Position numbers and translations under genes: made by a program
Source of the DNA: Priestia megaterium
GTDB taxonomy: Bacteria > Bacillota > Bacilli > Bacillales > Bacillaceae_H
DNA length: 64,000 bases
Direction of reading: 5' to 3'
NCBI RefSeq assembly: GCF_009497655.1
Contig: NZ_CP023317.1
Location: 711,501 to 775,500, forward strand
Notes under the pieces: model-generated
The model's database searches: none
Told to the model about the DNA's origin: nothing
The model's input: only the letters and a program-made list of their open reading frames with translations
In this document: positions 25,465 through 33,606 of the stretch, in pieces
Layout of the letters: each line of letters starts with the position of its first letter
Position numbering within the stretch: position 1 is the stretch's first letter

Positions 25465-26854
25465 ATTTTGATGTGTTTTCTTTTGCTGCTAAGCTGCTCG
25501 TCATTTTGGTACGCTGAAAGAAAAACGAACCTACGACGAGTAAAGCAATTAAAAGAGTTAAAAAGAACTGCGAACGCAATGAATCAATAAATGCCATGGC
25601 AATAAAGATACTAGTGATGGCAAGGATTGTAGCGTAAGTTAAGTAAGGAAACAACCACATTTTAATTTTTAATGCTTCAGGGTTTTCTTTTTCATATTTT
25701 TTTCTCATTTTAATTTGTGAAAATGCAATAACGAGGTACACAAGAAGGGCTACGCCGCCTGATGCATTCACTAAGAACAAAAAGATTTTATCTGGCGAAA
25801 TATAGTTAAAGATGACGCTGATGTACGAAATAACTGTACATGCTAATATCGCGCTAACCGGTACGCCTTTTTTATTTAATTTTGAAAAGCTTTTTGGCGC
25901 ATTACCATTTTGAGACATGGAAAACAGCATACGAGAGCTTGTATACAAACCAGAATTCAGACAAGAAAGGACAGCTGTTAAAATAATAAAGTTCATAATT
26001 TGAGCGGCGGCCGGTATGTTTACTAATTCAAGAATAGAGACAAATGGGCTTTTCATTAGGCTTGATGAATTCCACGGAAGAACGGTTACTAAAATAAAAA
26101 TAGATCCTAAATAGAAAAATAAAATACGATAAATAACGGTATTGGTCGCAATGGTAATGGCTTTTTCAGGTTGAGAAGATTCACCTGCCGCGGTTGCAAC
26201 AATTTCTGTTCCCATAAAGGAGAACATGACAAGGGCGATTCCTAAAAATACAGAGCTAATTCCATTCGGTAAAAAGCCGCCTTTATGCAAAAGATTGGAA
26301 GTGCCGGGAGAATCAATTCCTGGAATGAATCCACAAATAATAGCAATACCTAAAAGTAAAAAAAGAACGATACTGACAACTTTAATGAGAGAAAACCAAT
26401 ATTCAAATTCTCCGAAAGATTTAACAGAGTACAGATTGGTCATCGTTAATAAAAAAGTAAGAGTCAGACTAACTCCCCAAGACGGTAAAGACGGGAACCA
26501 GTATTGAATAATATTTGCACCTGCAATGGCTTCAACAGCAATAACGATAACCCAGAAAAACCAGTAGAGCCAGCCAATTGTGTAGCCGGCCCAAGGGCCT
26601 AATGCCTCTTTTGCATAAGTGGAAAACGAACCGCTGGAAGGATTTGCAGTAGACATTTCTCCAAGCATTCGCATGACTAAAATAACGAGTAAACCAGCAA
26701 ATGCGTACGAAAAAATAGAGCCGGGTCCAGCGGTGTTAATGAGTGATCCGCTTCCAATAAACAATCCAGCGCCAATAATTCCTCCAAGAGAAATCATGGT
26801 GATATGCCGGATCTTTAACTCTTTTTTTAACTGTGGCTGTGGATGGCTGTTCAT
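25463..26854 (-). CDS. gabP: APC-superfamily amino acid permease, GabP-like
   Basis: 463 aa with 12 membrane helices. The N-terminal KKELKIRHITMISLGGIIGAGLF pattern (quoted: RHITMISLGGIIGAGLF) and GWLYWFFWVIVIAVEAIAG (about 95) closely resemble B. subtilis GabP, a GABA/beta-alanine permease; proline or other amino acids remain possible. Site AGGAGGTTAC before ATG 26854. No metabolic neighbour helps choose the substrate. A terminator-like hairpin lies about 100 bases upstream in the same orientation. Confidence 0.8.
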   Translation of the reverse strand: MNSHPQPQLKKELKIRHITMISLGGIIGAGLFIGSGSLINTAGPGSIFSYAFAGLLVILVMRMLGEMSTANPSSGSFSTYAKEALGPWAGYTIGWLYWFFWVIVIAVEAIAGANIIQYWFPSLPSWGVSLTLTFLLTMTNLYSVKSFGEFEYWFSLIKVVSIVLFLLLGIAIICGFIPGIDSPGTSNLLHKGGFLPNGISSVFLGIALVMFSFMGTEIVATAAGESSQPEKAITIATNTVIYRILFFYLGSIFILVTVLPWNSSSLMKSPFVSILELVNIPAAAQIMNFIILTAVLSCLNSGLYTSSRMLFSMSQNGNAPKSFSKLNKKGVPVSAILACTVISYISVIFNYISPDKIFLFLVNASGGVALLVYLVIAFSQIKMRKKYEKENPEALKIKMWLFPYLTYATILAITSIFIAMAFIDSLRSQFFLTLLIALLVVGSFFFQRTKMTSSLAAKENTSK

Positions 26855-26952
26855 TTGTAACCTCCTATATAACCTGAATTTTTAGTTAATACGGAGAATT
26901 ATAGTATGTTATAAGGTGCAAGGACAGGATGTTGTTAGAAGTTCTTTCATAT

Positions 26953-26988
26953 AAAAAAACGGATATGAATGGTTGCATTCATATCCGG
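26953..26988 (-). terminator. Terminator-like hairpin in the gabP upstream region
   Basis: On the minus strand CGGATATGAAT pairs with ATTCATATCCG around GCAACC, then T7. It lies between a possible promoter (TATTATAAT, near 27050) and the gabP start, so it is either an attenuator in the gabP leader or the end of a small RNA of about 95 nt. I recognise no riboswitch class in the leader. Confidence 0.6.
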
Positions 26989-27201
26989 CTTACTCTGACA
27001 CAGACATTCATTATGCGTAGAAAGTACCTGATTAGCGCCTTTTTTCTTTATTATAATAAGCAATGCAGATGAATTTTTTATGAATGGTAGCTGAAAATAA
27101 GCTGAATGATTGTTTTAGATACGTTAATCAAAAGAGATATACATCCGATTAAAGGATAATATGGAATGATATTCAAACTCTCCGTAAAGCACTAAATGCG
27201 G

Positions 27202-27225
27202 GTTTTCCTTTCTGAAAACGGGTAT
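27202..27225 (+). promoter_or_regulatory. Sigma-B promoter of the stress protein gene
   Basis: GTTTTC - 12 nt - GGGTAT, close to the sigma-B consensus (GTTTAA-N12-15-GGGTAT) with a perfect -10. It lies about 75 bases before the start codon. Confidence 0.7.
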
Positions 27226-27300
27226 ATATAGTAGTAAGAAGTTCATTCTTTTGCTAAGTATAAAAGAAAGATGTGCGATAGAAACAGGAGGTTATAAATA

Positions 27301-27639
27301 ATGAAACATGTTGAAGTAGTAGAAAACGGAGCGAATATTAACGAAGCAGTTAATCAATTTGCAGATAAAGGTTTTGAGAAAAATGAAGTATACGTGTTTA
27401 CCTATGACAAGGAAAATTCTAAAAATTTAACAGAAGTAACGGACACAAATATTATTCGACTGTCTGAAGAAGGTCCTTTACATTCAGCAGCGAGTTTATT
27501 TTTAACAAGAGAAGATGAGCTTCGAACAAAAATGGCTGCGCTAGGTTTATCAAAAGACGAAACAAAAAAATATGAAGAAGAGTTAAAGAAAGGCAGTGCG
27601 ATTGTAGTGGCTGCTACGGGAGAAAGAAAAGACGTTTAA
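27301..27639 (+). CDS. General stress protein 17M-like (YflT family)
   Basis: 112 aa, soluble. It begins KHVEVVENGANINEAVNQF and continues KGFEKNEVYVFTYDKE, the N-terminal heat-induced/YflT (PF11181) domain found in sigma-B-controlled general stress proteins. AGGAGG lies 10 bases before the ATG and a sigma-B promoter is present upstream, so family and regulation agree. Molecular function is unknown. Confidence 0.85.
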   Translation: MKHVEVVENGANINEAVNQFADKGFEKNEVYVFTYDKENSKNLTEVTDTNIIRLSEEGPLHSAASLFLTREDELRTKMAALGLSKDETKKYEEELKKGSAIVVAATGERKDV

Positions 27640-27640
27640 T

Positions 27641-27817
27641 TAGGGCAAAAGTAGTTTAGTTAAAGTAAGATTCGAACGCGGTTGATTCTCTATCAAGAAT
27701 CAGCCGCGTTCGGATTTTTTTGTGGGGACGGTGTAACAAGTGATCTATACGAGCTCCTTTATTCCATTTGTTCGTCTTTAAATTCACTCGATTTCGTTAT
27801 GTCTCACACTCTTTTTT
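27641..27817 (+). repeat. Dispersed intergenic repeat, copy 4 (short)
   Basis: Two bases after the stress-gene stop comes GGGCAAAAGTAGTTTAGT (the left end, partly eroded). Then a long hairpin around TTGATTC...GAATCAG with ATTCGAACGCGG/CCGCGTTCGGAT arms containing two G-U pairs, then T7. A short spacer with CATTTGTTCGTCTTTA follows, and the right end TTTCGTTATGTCTCACACTC. The GC-rich central module is absent. Confidence 0.8.
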
Positions 27818-27835
27818 GTTTTTTCCAATATATGA

Positions 27836-27884
27836 TTGATAAAACTAATGGTATTAGTTAAAATAAAAACTAATACCATTAGTT
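27836..27884 (+). promoter_or_regulatory. Promoter with twin TetR-type operators
   Basis: TTGATA (27836) - 17 nt - TAAAAT (27859). Operator 1, AACTAATGGTATTAGTT, fills the spacer (27843-27859); operator 2, AACTAATACCATTAGTT, lies just downstream (27868-27884). They are exact reverse complements of each other, centres 25 bases apart. This fits autoregulation by the TetR protein encoded two genes downstream. Confidence 0.75.
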
Positions 27885-27911
27885 TTTATTTTGATAATAG
27901 GGGATGAGGAA

Positions 27912-28634
27912 ATGAGAATAGTTCGTGAGAAAATGTTGTATCAATTGACGTTTTTGCCTCGGTTTTTTCCAGTGAATTGTTATTTAGTCGAAGAGAAAGA
28001 CAGTCTTACGTTAATTGATGCGGCTCTTCCTTACAGCGCGTCAGGTATTTTGAAAGCTGCAGATCAAATTGGAAAACCGATTACTCGAATTGTTTTTACT
28101 CATACTCATGAAGATCACATCGGAGCGATTGATAATGTGAAGAAAAGTTTGCCGAATGCTTCTGTTTATATGTCGCAAAGAGATTATCGATTATTTTCAG
28201 GAGACTTCACACTCAATTCTGAAGAACCTCAAAACCCAATCCGTGGAGGAATACCAAAACTAGGAAAGATTTCAACTAAAATTGATCATTTCATCGAAGA
28301 AGAGTCTTATATAGGCTCACTTGCCCCTATTTTTACACCTGGACATACACCTGGGTCTATGTCTTTTTTAGACCAGAGAACGAACGCATTAATTGCGGGA
28401 GATTCTTTCCAAGTGCGGGGAGGAGTTGCCGTATCAGGTCAGTTAAAACCGCTGTTTCCGTTTCCTGCCTTTGGAACGTGGAGCAAAGAGCTAGCGCTTA
28501 AAAGTGCAGAAAAGCTATATGAATTAAACCCGTCACTTCTTGCTGTTGGACACGGAAGAATGCTTTCTCAACCGCTAAAAATGATGGAAAAAGCAATACA
28601 ACAAGCAAAAGTAAAAATAGAAAAGAGGAGATGA
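27912..28634 (+). CDS. MBL-fold metallo-hydrolase
   Basis: 240 aa from ATG 27912 (site GGGATGAGGA). The metal-binding motif THTHEDHIGA (about 67-76), TPGHTPGSMSF (about 150), GDSF (about 170) and GHGRML (about 215) define a metallo-beta-lactamase fold hydrolase. It is cotranscribed with the TetR gene four bases downstream and driven by the promoter with twin operators. Such pairs often detoxify a compound sensed by the repressor, but the substrate is unknown. Confidence 0.85.
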   Translation: MRIVREKMLYQLTFLPRFFPVNCYLVEEKDSLTLIDAALPYSASGILKAADQIGKPITRIVFTHTHEDHIGAIDNVKKSLPNASVYMSQRDYRLFSGDFTLNSEEPQNPIRGGIPKLGKISTKIDHFIEEESYIGSLAPIFTPGHTPGSMSFLDQRTNALIAGDSFQVRGGVAVSGQLKPLFPFPAFGTWSKELALKSAEKLYELNPSLLAVGHGRMLSQPLKMMEKAIQQAKVKIEKRR

Positions 28635-28638
28635 AGGG

Positions 28639-29217
28639 ATGTCGCCACGACAAGGACTAGATTTCAAAAAGGTTATTCAAACAGGTGAAAATTTGGCCAA
28701 TCGTGAAGGGTTTTATGCTGTTACAATTGCTTCATTAGCCAAAGAATTAGATGTTCGCCCTCCGTCTTTGTATAATCATATAAAAGGGTTAGAAGAGCTG
28801 CGCAAAGAACTGGCTTTAAGCGGACTGCAGCAGCTACACTATCTTCTAAAAAGTGCTGTTGAACATGCTTCTGCAGAAGACGCTGTTTATCAGCTAAGTA
28901 AAGCGTACGTTTCATTTGTAAGAAAGTCTCCCGGAATATACGAAGCAACGGCAACGGTGGCACCAACGATACAGGATGAAGAAGTACAAAAAGCATCTGA
29001 TAACATCGTATTTTTAGTGCTGGAGGTGTTAAAACCGTATCATCTTCCGGAAAGTGAAGCCCTTCATGCTGTTAGAAGTCTCCGCAGCATTTTACATGGA
29101 TTTTCTTCTTTGGAGCAAAAAGGGGGATTTGGCATGCCGTTGAGTACTGATGAGACACTAGATTTTTTAATTCGTACGTTTGTATTGGGGCTACACCGGT
29201 ATGAACAGACTCCATAA
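28639..29217 (+). CDS. TetR-family repressor with WHG-type C-terminal domain
   Basis: 192 aa. The N-terminal HTH spans about 8-55 (TIASLAKELDVRPPSLYNHI). The C-terminal part with LRSILHGFSSLEQKGGFGM (about 155) matches the TetR_C_33 / WHG domain. It begins four bases after the hydrolase stop, site GAGGAG, so it is in the same operon and probably represses its own promoter at the twin palindromes upstream. Confidence 0.85.
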   Translation: MSPRQGLDFKKVIQTGENLANREGFYAVTIASLAKELDVRPPSLYNHIKGLEELRKELALSGLQQLHYLLKSAVEHASAEDAVYQLSKAYVSFVRKSPGIYEATATVAPTIQDEEVQKASDNIVFLVLEVLKPYHLPESEALHAVRSLRSILHGFSSLEQKGGFGMPLSTDETLDFLIRTFVLGLHRYEQTP

Positions 29218-29315
29218 ATTTCATTAATGCCACTAAGCCTAACGCTTTAATGGAAATTGAAAAAAAACAGAAAGAATGATAGATTACAAATAAAGACATT
29301 TATTCCTATTGTTTT

Positions 29316-29345
29316 AGGGTTGTTACTGATGAAGCAGGCAAAACC
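29316..29345 (+). promoter_or_regulatory. Ribonucleic antiterminator (RAT) of BglG/LicT type
   Basis: The 30-base stretch runs AGGGTTGTTACTGATG then AAGCAGGCAAAACCT. It keeps the conserved parts of RAT elements bound by PRD antiterminators such as LicT and SacY (GGxTTGTTACTG...CAGGCAAAACCT). Its 3' end overlaps the first bases of the terminator that follows, so the two structures are mutually exclusive, as in bglPH or sacB leaders. Confidence 0.8.
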
Positions 29346-29400
29346 TAAGCTGCAAGGACAGAAAAGGTAGTTTCTGTTTGTTGCTGTTTAGGTATTTTTT
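29341..29400 (+). terminator. Conditional terminator overlapping the RAT, before licR
   Basis: ACCTAA, GCAA and ACAGAAA on the left pair with TTTCTGT, TTGC and TTAGGT on the right, then ATTTTTT. The left arm shares AAACCT with the RAT. It ends 76 bases before the licR start. Confidence 0.8.
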
Positions 29401-29476
29401 GCTTTTGTTTAAAATAACCAGCTCTTTTAATTTATTTTATAAAGGGGAAATCTTCTGAGAATGGAGAGAAACAAAC

Positions 29477-31426
29477 ATGCTTAATTCAAGAATGATCGTC
29501 ATATTAAGAGAACTAATGTCCGTACAGTCTACATTATCAACCGTTACGAGCGAATATTTAGCAACAGTAAATCAGGTATCTTCTCGAACTATTCGAACGG
29601 ATATAAAACAGTTAGATGACATGTTGTCTCAGTACGGGGCCAAAATTAAATCAGCTCGAGGGACGGGATATGAACTTAGCGTTTTAGATGAAAAACAATT
29701 TCATCAGCTATTAAAAGAACTTTCGGCTAATCAATTATTTGATTCAACTTCTATTCCAACCGTTCCTGATGACCGCGTGCATTATTTAATTAAAAGACTG
29801 CTGCTAGCAGACGGATATTTGAAGCTCGAAGATTTAGCAGACGAGTTATATATTAGCAAATCAACGGTTCAAAACGATTTAAGAGATGTTAAAAAACAGC
29901 TGTGTAAGTATGATATTCTTTTAGAAAAACGTCCTAACTATGGCTTGAAAGCTAAAGGGGACGAAATGAAAATGAGATTTTGTATGTCTGAGTACATATT
30001 TAACCGAAAAGATAAAGAAGTAGATATGGTATACAATGAAATATCCATCCTGCCCCAAGAATCAATCTTAACGATTAAAGCCCACATTTTAAATCAAATA
30101 AAACGATACAATATTATGGTTTCAGATATTGGATTAAATAATTTAATCATTCATTTAGCAATAGCTTGTAAGCGAATACAAGAAGAAAATTTTATCTCTT
30201 TGTATTCAGAAGACTTGCTTGAAATTATGGAGCATAAAGAATATGAAGTAGCAGCTGAAATTGTGAGGGAAATTGAAAAGGCATTCAAGATTCGTTTTCC
30301 GAAATCAGAAACAGCGTATATCGCCATTCATTTGCTAGGTACAAAAATGCTCAACAGTAGCAATCATGAAGACAAAGAAGTGAAGCAGTTTATTGCCGCA
30401 GATATTTATGAATTAACAGCGGCTATATTAGAAGCAATTGAAAAAGAGCTTCATTTAGGAATTAGTGAAGATTCAGAGTTGATTCTTGGCATGAGTTTGC
30501 ATTTGAAACCGGCTATCAACCGCTATAAATATGGAATGAATCTGCGAAACCCGATGCTTGAAGGAATTAAGAGTCATTACCCTCTTGCTTTTGAAGCTGG
30601 AATTATTGCCGGGAAGGTTTTAAAAAATCGCCTTGAAATTGACATGCATGAAACGGAAATTGGCTATTTAGCTTTACATATTGGAGGGGCCATTGAACGT
30701 CGGAAAATTATCAATCAGCCTAAGCGCTGTTTGATTGTATGCGCATCGGGAGTAGGGAGTGCCAAGCTATTATCATATAAGCTGCAGGCTACGTTTGGAT
30801 TAAATCTTACTATTTTAGGAACAACTCAGTATTATAAGCTTCACCAAATGTCGCTGCACTCTTTAGATTTTATTGTTAGTACCATTCCAATTCCAGAGGA
30901 TCTTCCTGTTCCTGTAGTACAAGTAAGTACAATTCTAGGAAACAATGATTTTAAAAAAATTGAATGTTTAATGAAGAATAAACCGCAGTCTTCGTTAGAA
31001 TACACGAAAAAAGAATTAGTATATTTACAGCAAGAATTTCAAACAAGAGAAGAAGTGCTTCATTTTTTAGGAGAGAAATTAACTCATCTAGGACTAGTTC
31101 CTTTTCAATTTATAGAATCTGTTTTTGAAAGAGAAGCTGCATCCCCAACAAGTTTTGGCAATCTCGTTGCGATTCCGCATCCTATGGTTCCTCAAACCGA
31201 TACGACGTTTTGGGCCATTTGCACGTTAAAAAAACCGATTATGTGGGAAGGAAATCTTGTGCAATTTATTTGTCTTTTAAGTGTAAAAGCGAATAATCAA
31301 GGCGATTTGCAGAAGATGTACAGTTTGTTGGTTCGCGTTGTGGATGACAAGCAGGTCGTGCAGCGCTTAGTAAAGTGCAAGGATTATGAGGAGTTTATAG
31401 AGGTATTTATGAAAAATATTAGATAA
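29477..31426 (+). CDS. licR: PRD-containing transcriptional activator LicR
   Basis: 649 aa, close to B. subtilis LicR (641). Domain order: HTH_11 (about 5-60), Mga-type HTH (about 85-145), two PRD domains (about 180-280 and 300-400), an EIIB-like domain with CLIVCASGVGSAK (about 412) and an EIIA domain (about 510-645) with LVAIPHPM (about 560). It activates licBCAH in response to PTS phosphorylation and lichenan-derived oligosaccharides. In this genome the gene itself is preceded by a RAT/terminator, which is not its usual arrangement. Confidence 0.92.
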   Translation: MLNSRMIVILRELMSVQSTLSTVTSEYLATVNQVSSRTIRTDIKQLDDMLSQYGAKIKSARGTGYELSVLDEKQFHQLLKELSANQLFDSTSIPTVPDDRVHYLIKRLLLADGYLKLEDLADELYISKSTVQNDLRDVKKQLCKYDILLEKRPNYGLKAKGDEMKMRFCMSEYIFNRKDKEVDMVYNEISILPQESILTIKAHILNQIKRYNIMVSDIGLNNLIIHLAIACKRIQEENFISLYSEDLLEIMEHKEYEVAAEIVREIEKAFKIRFPKSETAYIAIHLLGTKMLNSSNHEDKEVKQFIAADIYELTAAILEAIEKELHLGISEDSELILGMSLHLKPAINRYKYGMNLRNPMLEGIKSHYPLAFEAGIIAGKVLKNRLEIDMHETEIGYLALHIGGAIERRKIINQPKRCLIVCASGVGSAKLLSYKLQATFGLNLTILGTTQYYKLHQMSLHSLDFIVSTIPIPEDLPVPVVQVSTILGNNDFKKIECLMKNKPQSSLEYTKKELVYLQQEFQTREEVLHFLGEKLTHLGLVPFQFIESVFEREAASPTSFGNLVAIPHPMVPQTDTTFWAICTLKKPIMWEGNLVQFICLLSVKANNQGDLQKMYSLLVRVVDDKQVVQRLVKCKDYEEFIEVFMKNIR

Positions 31427-31460
31427 AAGAAGTCCAAGAGAGGGGCTTCTTCTTTTATCT
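31421..31460 (+). terminator. Terminator between licR and licB
   Basis: AGATAAAAGAAG pairs with CTTCTTTTATCT; the inner part TCC/GGG extends it. The hairpin includes the licR stop codon. Confidence 0.65.
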
Positions 31461-31476
31461 GAATGTTCAAACATAA

Positions 31477-31530
31477 TTTTTCCGTTACTAACGGAAAAAG
31501 GTTGTGTATAAATGTAAGCGCTTTTATTTT
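31477..31530 (+). promoter_or_regulatory. licB promoter: LicR operator candidate and cre box
   Basis: TTTTTCCGTTA-C-TAACGGAAAAA (31477-31499) is a perfect 23-bp palindrome placed directly before a weak -35 (TTGTGT, 31502), the position expected for an activator such as LicR. TGTAAGCGCTTTTA (31513) matches cre at 13 of 14 positions and overlaps the -10 region. Confidence 0.65.
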
Positions 31531-31585
31531 AAGATAAAACTATCAACAAAACAGATAGCAAAATAAAAAAACGGGGGAATGACAG

Positions 31586-31891
31586 ATGAATATTCTATTA
31601 TGTTGTGCAGCTGGAATGTCTACAAGTTTACTAGTAACAAAAATGGAAAAAAGTGCTCAGGACCAAAGCACGGAGTATAAAATTTGGGCAGTTCCTGGTG
31701 ACTCTGTTCGCAATCATATTGATCAAGCAGATGTACTGTTATTAGGACCTCAAGTGCGCTACTTGCTGCCGCAGCTTAAGAAGCTAGGTGAAGAAAAAGG
31801 AGTGCCAGTTGACGTTATAAATCCTGTTCACTACGGAACGTGTAATGGAGAACAAGTGTTAAAATTTGCAGCTCAACTAGTTTCAAAATAG
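31586..31891 (+). CDS. licB: PTS lichenan/cellobiose-type EIIB component
   Basis: 101 aa. The phosphocysteine loop [14 protein letters not shown] (Cys about 5-6) and later [13 protein letters not shown] (about 52) define the PTS lactose/cellobiose EIIB family. It passes phosphate from LicA to the sugar bound by LicC. Length matches B. subtilis LicB (102). First gene of licBCAH. Confidence 0.92.
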   Translation: MNILLCCAAGMSTSLLVTKMEKSAQDQSTEYKIWAVPGDSVRNHIDQADVLLLGPQVRYLLPQLKKLGEEKGVPVDVINPVHYGTCNGEQVLKFAAQLVSK

Positions 31892-31904
31892 GAGTGTGGA
31901 CTAC

Positions 31905-33263
31905 ATGAGCAAATTTAATAGTATGCTTGAAAGCAAAGTAATGCCTATCGCCGGAAAAATGGCAGGTCAACGCCATTTACAAGCACTTCGAGACGGTATT
32001 GTTCTAACAATGCCGCTCATTATTATCGGTTCCGTATTTTTAATACTATCGAATTTACCGATACCAGGTTACAACGACTTTATGGCAGGGATTTTCGGAA
32101 AAGAATGGGCCACAAAAATGGCGTATCCAGTTGGAGCTACATTCGATATTATGGCGCTGCTTGCTTGTTTCGGAATAGCCTATCGATTAGCTGAAAAATA
32201 TGGAGTAGACGCTTTGTCCGCAGGTGCTATTTCACTTGCTGCCTTTTTACTTGCTACTCCGTATAAAGTGTCGTTTCTCCCAAGCGGCGCTAAAGAAGCT
32301 ATTTTAGTAGACGGCGGAATTCCAACCGCTTTAATGGGAAGTAAAGGACTTTTCGTAGCAATGATTGTCGCGATTCTCTCTACGGAAATTTACAGATGGT
32401 TTATTCAAAAAGATATTGTCATCAAGATGCCTGATGGAGTTCCACCCGCTGTTGGAAAATCGTTTGCCGCTCTTATTCCTGGCTTCACGGTAATAGCATT
32501 TATTTGGATTTTACGTTTGTTAGTAGAACAAACGCATTTTGGAAGTCTGCATAATATCGTTGGAGAATTGCTTGGAAAGCCTTTAGGTGTGTTAGGCGGC
32601 AGTTTAGGCGGTACGCTAGTTGCCGAGCTTGTTATTATGCTCATGTGGTCTTGTGGACTTCATGGAGCGAATATTGTCGGTGGAATTATGGCTCCAATTT
32701 GGTATGGAGCTATGGATGAAAACAGAATTGCATTTGCTAACCATGAAGTATTACCCAATATTTTCACACAGCAGTTCTTTGACATTTGGATTAATATCGG
32801 AGGCAGCGGAGCGACACTAGCTCTAGTCGTTGCCATGATTTTAAAAGCGCGCAGTCAACAAATGAAGCAGCTTGGTAAATTAGGAATAGGGCCAGCTCTT
32901 TTTAATATCAATGAGCCGATTATCTTTGGACTTCCGATGGTGATGAATCCAATGATGCTTATTCCGTTTATTATTACCCCTCTTGTGACGGTAGTAGCAA
33001 CCTATATTGCCATGTCGACAGGACTGGTAGCAAAACCAGCAGGTATTGCGGTTCCTTGGACCATGCCTCCGATTATTTCTGGCTATTTGGCCACAGGAGG
33101 AAAATTATCGGGTGCAGTTATGCAAGCTATTAACATCGGCATTTCTGTTTGCATTTATTATCCTTTCTTTAGAATGTGGGATAAACAAAAATTCACTGAA
33201 GAACATGGTATACAGCCTGCAGTTGAAGGGGTACCAAGTGATACACAGAAAGATATTGTGTGA
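31905..33263 (+). CDS. licC: PTS lichenan/cellobiose-type EIIC permease
   Basis: 452 aa from ATG 31905, preceded by GGAG; the GTG at 31896 is adjacent to that site and unlikely. It has about ten membrane helices and cellobiose-family EIIC motifs (LRDGIVLTMPLIIIGSVF near 30; GIGPALFNINEPIIFGLP near 330, with the NEP substrate loop). It forms the membrane channel for beta-glucosides. Length equals B. subtilis LicC (452). Confidence 0.92.
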   Translation: MSKFNSMLESKVMPIAGKMAGQRHLQALRDGIVLTMPLIIIGSVFLILSNLPIPGYNDFMAGIFGKEWATKMAYPVGATFDIMALLACFGIAYRLAEKYGVDALSAGAISLAAFLLATPYKVSFLPSGAKEAILVDGGIPTALMGSKGLFVAMIVAILSTEIYRWFIQKDIVIKMPDGVPPAVGKSFAALIPGFTVIAFIWILRLLVEQTHFGSLHNIVGELLGKPLGVLGGSLGGTLVAELVIMLMWSCGLHGANIVGGIMAPIWYGAMDENRIAFANHEVLPNIFTQQFFDIWINIGGSGATLALVVAMILKARSQQMKQLGKLGIGPALFNINEPIIFGLPMVMNPMMLIPFIITPLVTVVATYIAMSTGLVAKPAGIAVPWTMPPIISGYLATGGKLSGAVMQAINIGISVCIYYPFFRMWDKQKFTEEHGIQPAVEGVPSDTQKDIV

Positions 33264-33276
33264 GGAGGGATAAAGA

Positions 33277-33606
33277 ATGGAAAGCGTTCAAGAATATATT
33301 TTTAAATTAATCTTACACGGTGGAAACGGCAGAAGTTCAGCAATGGAAGCGATAGCGGCTGCCAAAAAGGGAGATTTTTCAGAAGCGCGTGAAAAGCTTA
33401 CACAAGCTTCTGAAGAATTAAATGCTGCTCATCATATCCAAACGTCGTTAATTCAAGGAGAAATTAGAGGGGATAGCACAGAAATTTCTCTGCTCATGAT
33501 TCATGCTCAAGATCATTTAATGAATGCGATGACGGTAAAAGAAATGGCTACTGAATTTGTAGATTTATATGAAGCAATCAAAATTTCTGGGGGGATTACA
33601 TTATGA
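33277..33606 (+). CDS. licA: PTS lichenan/cellobiose-type EIIA component
   Basis: 109 aa helical bundle. The phosphorylation site His lies in [15 protein letters not shown] (about 70-84). [19 protein letters not shown] (about 17) is typical of the lactose/cellobiose EIIA family. It is 13 bases after licC, with GGAGGG upstream, and overlaps licH by 4 bases (ATGA). Confidence 0.92.
   Translation: MESVQEYIFKLILHGGNGRSSAMEAIAAAKKGDFSEAREKLTQASEELNAAHHIQTSLIQGEIRGDSTEISLLMIHAQDHLMNAMTVKEMATEFVDLYEAIKISGGITL

Noticed and set aside
25225-25590. Open frames inside repeat copy 3
   Set aside because: Same repeat sequence as copy 2 and no ribosome binding site; shadows of the repeat.
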